NCBI GenBank assembly: GCA_027596945.1
Contig: JADGJH010000861.1
Coordinates: 1-13,692, forward strand
Source: Physocladia obscura
Taxonomy: Eukaryota > Chytridiomycota > Chytridiomycetes > Chytridiales > Chytriomycetaceae
DNA length: 13,692 bases
Direction of reading: 5' to 3'
Below the pieces are notes generated by a model, which was given only the letters and a program-made list of their open reading frames with translations, had not been told where the DNA came from and did not search any database. How positions within the stretch are numbered: position 1 is the stretch's first letter; each line of letters opens with the position of its first letter. A program made the position numbers and the translations under genes. Positions 9,234 to 13,692 of the stretch are shown here, in pieces.

Positions 9234-9716
9234 GGCTCTTTATAATTTATATTTGTTATCCTAGATTTTACATCTCCTTTTTGTCCTTGAAGATACTTTC
9301 TTAGTTCTGCTTTTAGAGATGGACAACTATGTATAGGTTGCTTTTAATGTTGCGGTTCCATTCCTTCCATTCTTTGTTTGTTCTTTTTTCTTCCTTCTCT
9401 TCTCTATCCCTGCCTCTTTCATATGTTGATTACAAGTTATTTCTTCCCATTTTGTGATCTGTTCAACTTGTTTCCTCAACCAGTAATATCTTTCACAGGT
9501 GTGTTCCTGCATTTCTACTTTCTCGTGTAGTTCCTCATTAATGTTGTTGTGCGGCAGTTCTTTACATTCTGGACACAGTGTTCTTTCCATGATTTGGATA
9601 TTGAGTGTAATGCTTTTAAAGTCTTGAAAATTGTAGAATCCTTGAGGATTGTTCTGTAAATTTTCTAGAAAATTAAGATACAAATCTAATGTACTATGAA
9701 ACCATTTTAAATGCAT
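9234..9716 (-). pseudogene. Broken reading frame, probably transposon-derived, with Cys motif and SAP-like tail
   Basis: A minus-strand frame of 129 codons (9716-9327) has ordinary codon use and a protein-like composition: CPEC, then later single cysteines (CERYYW, TCNQ), and a basic end rich in Lys/Glu. Immediately past its stop, the frame one base over (9325-9234) encodes CPSLKAELRKYLQGQKGDV and a few more residues, which resembles a SAP DNA-binding motif (LKxEL..YL..G). A frameshift or an unrecognised intron would join them. Upstream, 9904-9707 is open in yet another frame, with a Gly/Ser-rich product ending at 9707. A stop codon (TGA) directly precedes ATG 9716. The zinc-ribbon-like cysteines plus a SAP-like helix and decay suggest a remnant of a DNA transposon protein, but I cannot name the family, and a small host gene remains possible. 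Confidence 0.4.
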
Positions 9717-9904
9717 TTTTCATAAAAGACTCCAGTGTGGTATTCTGTCACTGCTACTCTTTCTCTTGCCATCCCAGCGCCCAGTGAGCCAGCTATCAAA
9801 TCACCACTTCTATTACTGCTACCACGAAAATTGCTGCTATTCAACAGTCCACACCCCCAACTAGCTGCTACCACATGTCTGCCCCCAAAACTAACTTCCA
9901 GCAC

Positions 9905-10502
9905 TGCAAGTGGGCAGCAATCTTGGCATATAAAAGCTATTTGATGCCCATTGTGTTATGACTGGTGAAATTATGTGAGTTCCTCCATGCCTAAAGTTTC
10001 AATTTTGTGAAATTTTTTTATAAAATCTCTAATCCTTCAGCTCCATTGCGGTCAATGTTAAAGATCAATACAGTTTGTACAGTTTTTCTGAGAATTTATG
10101 GCACATTTGGTCACTTCTATCTTGAAGTCTATGCTGAATAATTGTTGTTTGCAGTTTCAGACGTGTTCAAATGTAAAAAAAAAAAGAAATTGCCACATGT
10201 CAGAGTTTGGTCATTGTTGTTATATTCTCCTAAGTTAATATAGTTCTATATAGCCATCCAAAATATGGCAATGAGTTTGCCATTATTATTTCTTGTTTGA
10301 TAGGCAACCCTAGTTGAATGGGGGAGAACTGAAATAATGATATCTGAGCATGCATTATTGGCTTCTCTACCCGTACTTAGAGAAACAGTTTCTTTTTATT
10401 AAGTGTGGGGCGCGACATTGCCAGACAGTGTTGTGCTTGGTTTCAGGACAGAATTCCTCGTGTTTCATTCCTTTTCCTTTATTTATCAGAGGAAAGAAGG
10501 AG
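9905..10502. other. Upstream region of the MUB1-like gene
   Basis: No believable ORF. AT-rich until about 10400. The 3' end contains a pyrimidine-rich run ending TTTATTTATCAG at 10490, a very good acceptor 12 nt before ATG 10503, so the transcript may have a 5' UTR intron. No TATA box could be chosen with confidence. Confidence 0.45.
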
Positions 10503-13500
10503 ATGCGGCCGACACATGTGACCTGGCAGCAGCAAACAGCCGCAGCCCCGGGAGGGGCGGCGGGGCTGCAGGGAATGCAGGGGATGGGCAACAACCAAGG
10601 GGCAGCTGGCGCACCGGGGGCATTGGGAGCCAGTGCGGTGGTTGCGATTACGCACGCACACTACGATAAGCGCGGGCTGGTAACGCGCGACGTGCATGCG
10701 CTGGGCCAGTCGCTGCGCGCGCTGGCGTACCTGACGTTGGCGTCGACGCACCAGGTTGGCGCGCTGATGCTGGGCGACGGGGGCCTGTCGCTGCTGGTGT
10801 CGGTGCTGCGGCGGCTGCTAGTGCCCCCCGCGAGGCCAAGCGCACGGGGCGCGGAGCCGGGACGACACGAGGCGGCGGGCGACGGCGACGGCGACGGCGA
10901 ACGGGACGCCGACAGAGACGCCGAACGGGACGGCCACGACGAGGCTGCCCAGGCCGCCCTCGCCGCAGCCGCAAACCTGATGCTGCGTGCGCGTTCGCGG
11001 GTGCGCGACGCCCTCGTCGAAGCTGGCCTCGTCGATGTCCTCGTGCGCTTCCTCGAGCCTCTCGTTGCCCACATTGAGGCTCTGGCCGCCCTGCCTTCTC
11101 CACCAGCCCCACCGCCACCCAATACCAACGGCAATGCATCCTCCCAAGGTAATTTATATTAATCCCTTTTTGCCCACCCGACTGACCCCCTGCTGCAAGA
11201 TTCCATGGACCTTGACCAGCCTCTCCCCCTCGCGATCGCTCCGCAGAACACTGACCCAACTTCTCCGCCAAACACTGCAAATAACACCAACGATACTCTT
11301 GTTCAATCACTACCCCCTGCTTCGCTGCCGCATGCTCCCTCTGCTGCCGAACCAGTCTCTGCAACTCAACAAGCCATCGCCACCCAAGTTTCTATTACCA
11401 ATGCCCTGGTTGCCGCTGCAAACACTCAAACTCAATTGAGTCATGCTCTTCCACATAACCACCACACCCACTCATCGCCGCTCTCGGAACTTCCTTACCT
11501 TCCCAACGTGCGCCTTCCCATCATTCAAACTCCCGAATCTACAAAACTCTTCAACAATGTCGTTGCCAACCAGCACAATATCCTTCTTGCCTGCAAAATT
11601 CTCCACGTCGTCTCAAAGTATCCCCATCTCAGGCACTACATGCATGTCGACTCTGTTCGTCCCGTCAGGCCTCGTCTTGTTGATTTATGTGGTGCTGCTG
11701 TTGGTGAGCAAGCTTTAAAAATTGAGCGAAGCAATATATTTTTTAAACCAGCGTTTTTTAATAAAAAAAATTTTTTAAAAAAAAAAAAAAAAATCGAACC
11801 TGAAAACAAGGAGAAGCGAAACAATTTTTTTATTCGCAAGCGTAGTAAATAATAAAAAAAGAAGAAAAGGAAGTAGAAAGAAAACAAATAAACACACGAG
11901 TTTTTTGTGAGACAATTTCTAGAATTGTATTTAATTTAAAAAAAACTATAGCCGCTGCAGCAGCGACACCTCCTGTCATTCCACCGCAACCAGCATTGCC
12001 ACTGGATATTCATGCGCCAACAGGTGCGACAGCAGGGCTTGGAATCAACAATAACAACAATAGCAACCTTGATCGATTCGAATCGTCAATTCCGCCACTC
12101 CCAATAATTGCACTTGCATCAGTAGCAAATCCATTGCAACAACTACCATCCGAACAAAACAACAATAATAATCAAAAGCAGCACGAAGAGTCGCAAATAG
12201 TAGCCCCAATAATCACCACAATCCCAATGCTAGTCTTTGATAATGAACCTGAATCAGAAATCAGCCTCCTCGAATCTCTGACGACTATTCCTCCAGACCT
12301 CAAATTTGCAATTCCAAACATACCGCCACCAACCCAGCTGCCAACAACACCAGCAGCAACACCACCCGTTCGACAACACCTGATCCAAACCAAACTGCAT
12401 TTCGTCCAGGCCCCAACAAACTCGCGTAGTGCATTTGAATTAATGGAAGTATTTTCATCGCCATGCAGCCTGATTCCTGAAGCGCGTTCCCTCGGTGTCG
12501 CAACCCTCCGCAACGCATACCGACGCGACCCCGTGCCAACACCTTCCGACGCACCACACTACGCCATGAACCAAGCAATGGGTCCATGTTTGTACATTGA
12601 CGCTGACGCTTTTGTGAAATCCGGAGGTCGCGTGATTCAACGGCCAACAACATGGACATGTAGCAAAGCCAGTCCTCTTGGTAGCATCAGCTCAACAGGC
12701 GGTGGAATTGTTGTTGGACTAGGCCATTTGCGAAGATGCGCAAACAGCCGGTGCGGAAAATGGGAGGAAGGATATAAACAGTTTAGCAAATGCAGTCGAT
12801 GCCGGAGAGTGAGTTATTGCAGTAAAGCGTGTCAACGGAAGGCGTGGGTTTTGCACAAGAATTGGTGTTTAAAGTATACGGGAGATAGCGCGGGTTCTAA
12901 CGCTGGAGTAGTTGGAGTTGGGGTTGGAGGTGGAGTTATTGGCGCTGGCGGTATTGCTGGTGCTACCACGGCAACTGTTACTGCTGCAGCGGTTGCAGTT
13001 GTGGATGCAATTGAAGCAAATATTTCTGTTGGTGGTACAGACGCTTTTGATCATGCTGTTGCAGCTGGAACCGTTGCTGGCGAAGCAGGTGTAATGGAAC
13101 AAGATGTGTTTCCAGTTCAACAAATACAACAGCAGATCACAGCTATACCAATTGCAGATATGATTTTGGACAGTATACCACCCCAACCGCAACAACAACC
13201 ACAACAACAACAACAACAACAACAACAACAGCATCTCGATGACGATGAAGATGACGAAATGCTGACTAGCAACTCAATCACAGCTGGCGGTGGTGGTGGT
13301 GCTAACGACAGTGTTATGGCTGCGGAAGATATTGTTGAGGAAGTTGTTGGTGTCGTTGTGGGAGGAGTACTTGGACAACGGCGCGCGAGTAGTTCTACTG
13401 TTCAGAGGGGATTTGTGGGAATGATTGATAGTAGTGGTGATGATATTGATACAGTGATAGTTGCTGATGGGGATGATGATGCTGAAGCCCAAGAGGATAG

Positions 13501-13522
13501 ACGCCCTCATGGCATCTTTTGA
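10503..13522 (+). CDS. MUB1/samB-like MYND zinc-finger protein with ARM-type N-terminus
   Basis: Three exons: 10503-11148, 11200-11703 and 11952-13522 (2721 nt, 906 aa). Introns are 51 and 248 nt, both interrupting codons after base one. The N-terminal part (about residues 42-107, with HYDKRGLVTR, SLRALAYLT and LGDGGLSLLVSVL) and about 148-198 match the helical repeat region of MUB1/samB. These two blocks are separated by a Gly/Asp/Arg low-complexity insert. Another helix (ANQHNILLACKILHVVSKYPHLRHYM) is in exon 2. Near 600 comes LGVATLRNAYRRD, then the MYND finger: C646, C651, C664, C667, C673, C677, H685, C689. The local sequence CGKWEEG..QFSKCSRCRR is typical of this family. In yeast Mub1 works with the E3 ligase Ubr2 to promote Rpn4 ubiquitination; Aspergillus samB affects growth and conidial development. 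The same role here is inferred. The tail is Gly/Val-rich, then polyglutamine and acidic. The start was chosen as the first ATG before the conserved region. Confidence 0.87.
10870..10940 (+). repeat. GC-rich GAC/CGG coding repeat (Gly-Asp, Arg-Asp)
   Basis: Tandem ggcgac units followed by degenerate gacgcc/gaacgggac units, encoding GDGDGDGERDADRDAERD within exon 1 of the MUB1-like gene. It splits the two conserved helical blocks. The pattern points to replication slippage in a GC-rich coding stretch. Confidence 0.7.
11704..11951 (+). other. Long intron 2 of the MUB1-like gene with A/T homopolymers
   Basis: 248 nt, about four times the usual intron in this window. Donor GTGAGC, acceptor CTATAG. 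The body includes long A and T runs (about 11750-11800 and 11820-11870). The exon 2 frame continues for 149 nt into the intron as a Lys/Phe-rich, non-protein-like stretch before a stop, so removal is needed to reach the MYND exon. Confidence 0.75.
13185..13230 (+). repeat. CAA trinucleotide repeat encoding polyglutamine
   Basis: About 15 near-continuous CAA/CAG/CCA/CCG codons giving PQPQQQPQ followed by a Q run, in the C-terminal tail of the MUB1-like protein just before an Asp/Glu cluster. A likely length-variable microsatellite. Confidence 0.85.
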
Positions 13523-13692
13523 ATGTTTTTTACGTCATGTTTTTGTTTTTTTTCTCTCTCTCTCTTCCTCTTATTTTTTTTTTTTTTTTTTGTTTTGTTT
13601 TGTTTTTTTTTTTTCTTTCTTTTTTTCATCAAGGAAAAATATTGCCTGGTGGTCACGCGAAGAATTATTTGCTTCTTTCGTTATAAACTTGC
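13523..13692. other. 3' flank of the MUB1-like gene, T-rich low complexity
   Basis: Long T tracts with CT repeats (about 13540-13625), then unique sequence to the window end. No AATAAA was found; the transcript end cannot be placed. Confidence 0.6.

Noticed and set aside
10648..11364. Minus-strand 238-codon frame and two other long minus frames over the MUB1-like first exon
   Set aside because: They are shadows of a GC-rich coding exon, rich in Arg/Ala/Gly/Pro with no domain; the plus strand carries the conserved MUB1/samB sequence.

Overview
The window is nuclear DNA from a eukaryote, most likely a zoosporic (flagellated) fungus of the Chytridiomycota kind. The evidence is threefold. Every well-supported gene is split by short GT-AG introns (50-90 nt, two longer ones) with fungal-looking branch sites. 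There is a MUB1/samB-type MYND protein and a fungal-type 21-kDa complex I subunit, both families known from fungi. There is also an adenylate kinase 8 (AK8) gene, a family tied to motile cilia and flagella and not expected in fungi that have lost the flagellum. The lineage is an inference. No RNA gene, CRISPR array or intact mobile element was seen.

Layout from left to right. Bases 1-616 hold no confident gene. At 617-1325 (minus) is a four-exon gene for a complex I 21-kDa-type accessory subunit. It is divergent from the six-exon AK8 gene at 1677-3587 (plus), and 351 bp lie between the two start codons. Only 117 bp after the AK8 stop codon comes a three-exon bZIP transcription factor gene at 3705-6335 (plus). 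Splicing joins a hydrophobic segment after the zipper, so the product looks like a membrane-tethered, ATF6-type factor. A 1.16-kb AT-rich spacer separates it from a convergent three-exon gene at 7500-8464 (minus) for a universal-stress-protein-like protein. About 2 kb of gene-poor DNA follows (8465-10502), containing a broken, probably transposon-derived reading frame (9234-9716, minus). The right end is a three-exon MUB1/samB-like MYND zinc-finger gene at 10503-13522 (plus), whose first exon is strikingly GC-rich.

For all five genes the exon models were built by hand. In each, all exon phases agree and the total length is a multiple of three (126, 518, 831, 278 and 906 residues), which is the main internal support. 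The genes do not form one pathway: respiration, flagellar nucleotide metabolism, transcription, stress-type nucleotide binding and ubiquitin-linked regulation lie side by side.

The most interesting item is the tethered bZIP factor. Fungal unfolded-protein responses are normally described as Ire1/Hac1-only, whereas this predicted protein has the ATF6 layout: acidic N-terminus, bZIP, one membrane helix, and a long tail containing exactly two cysteines. Second is the AK8 protein, whose first kinase domain has lost the P-loop lysine.
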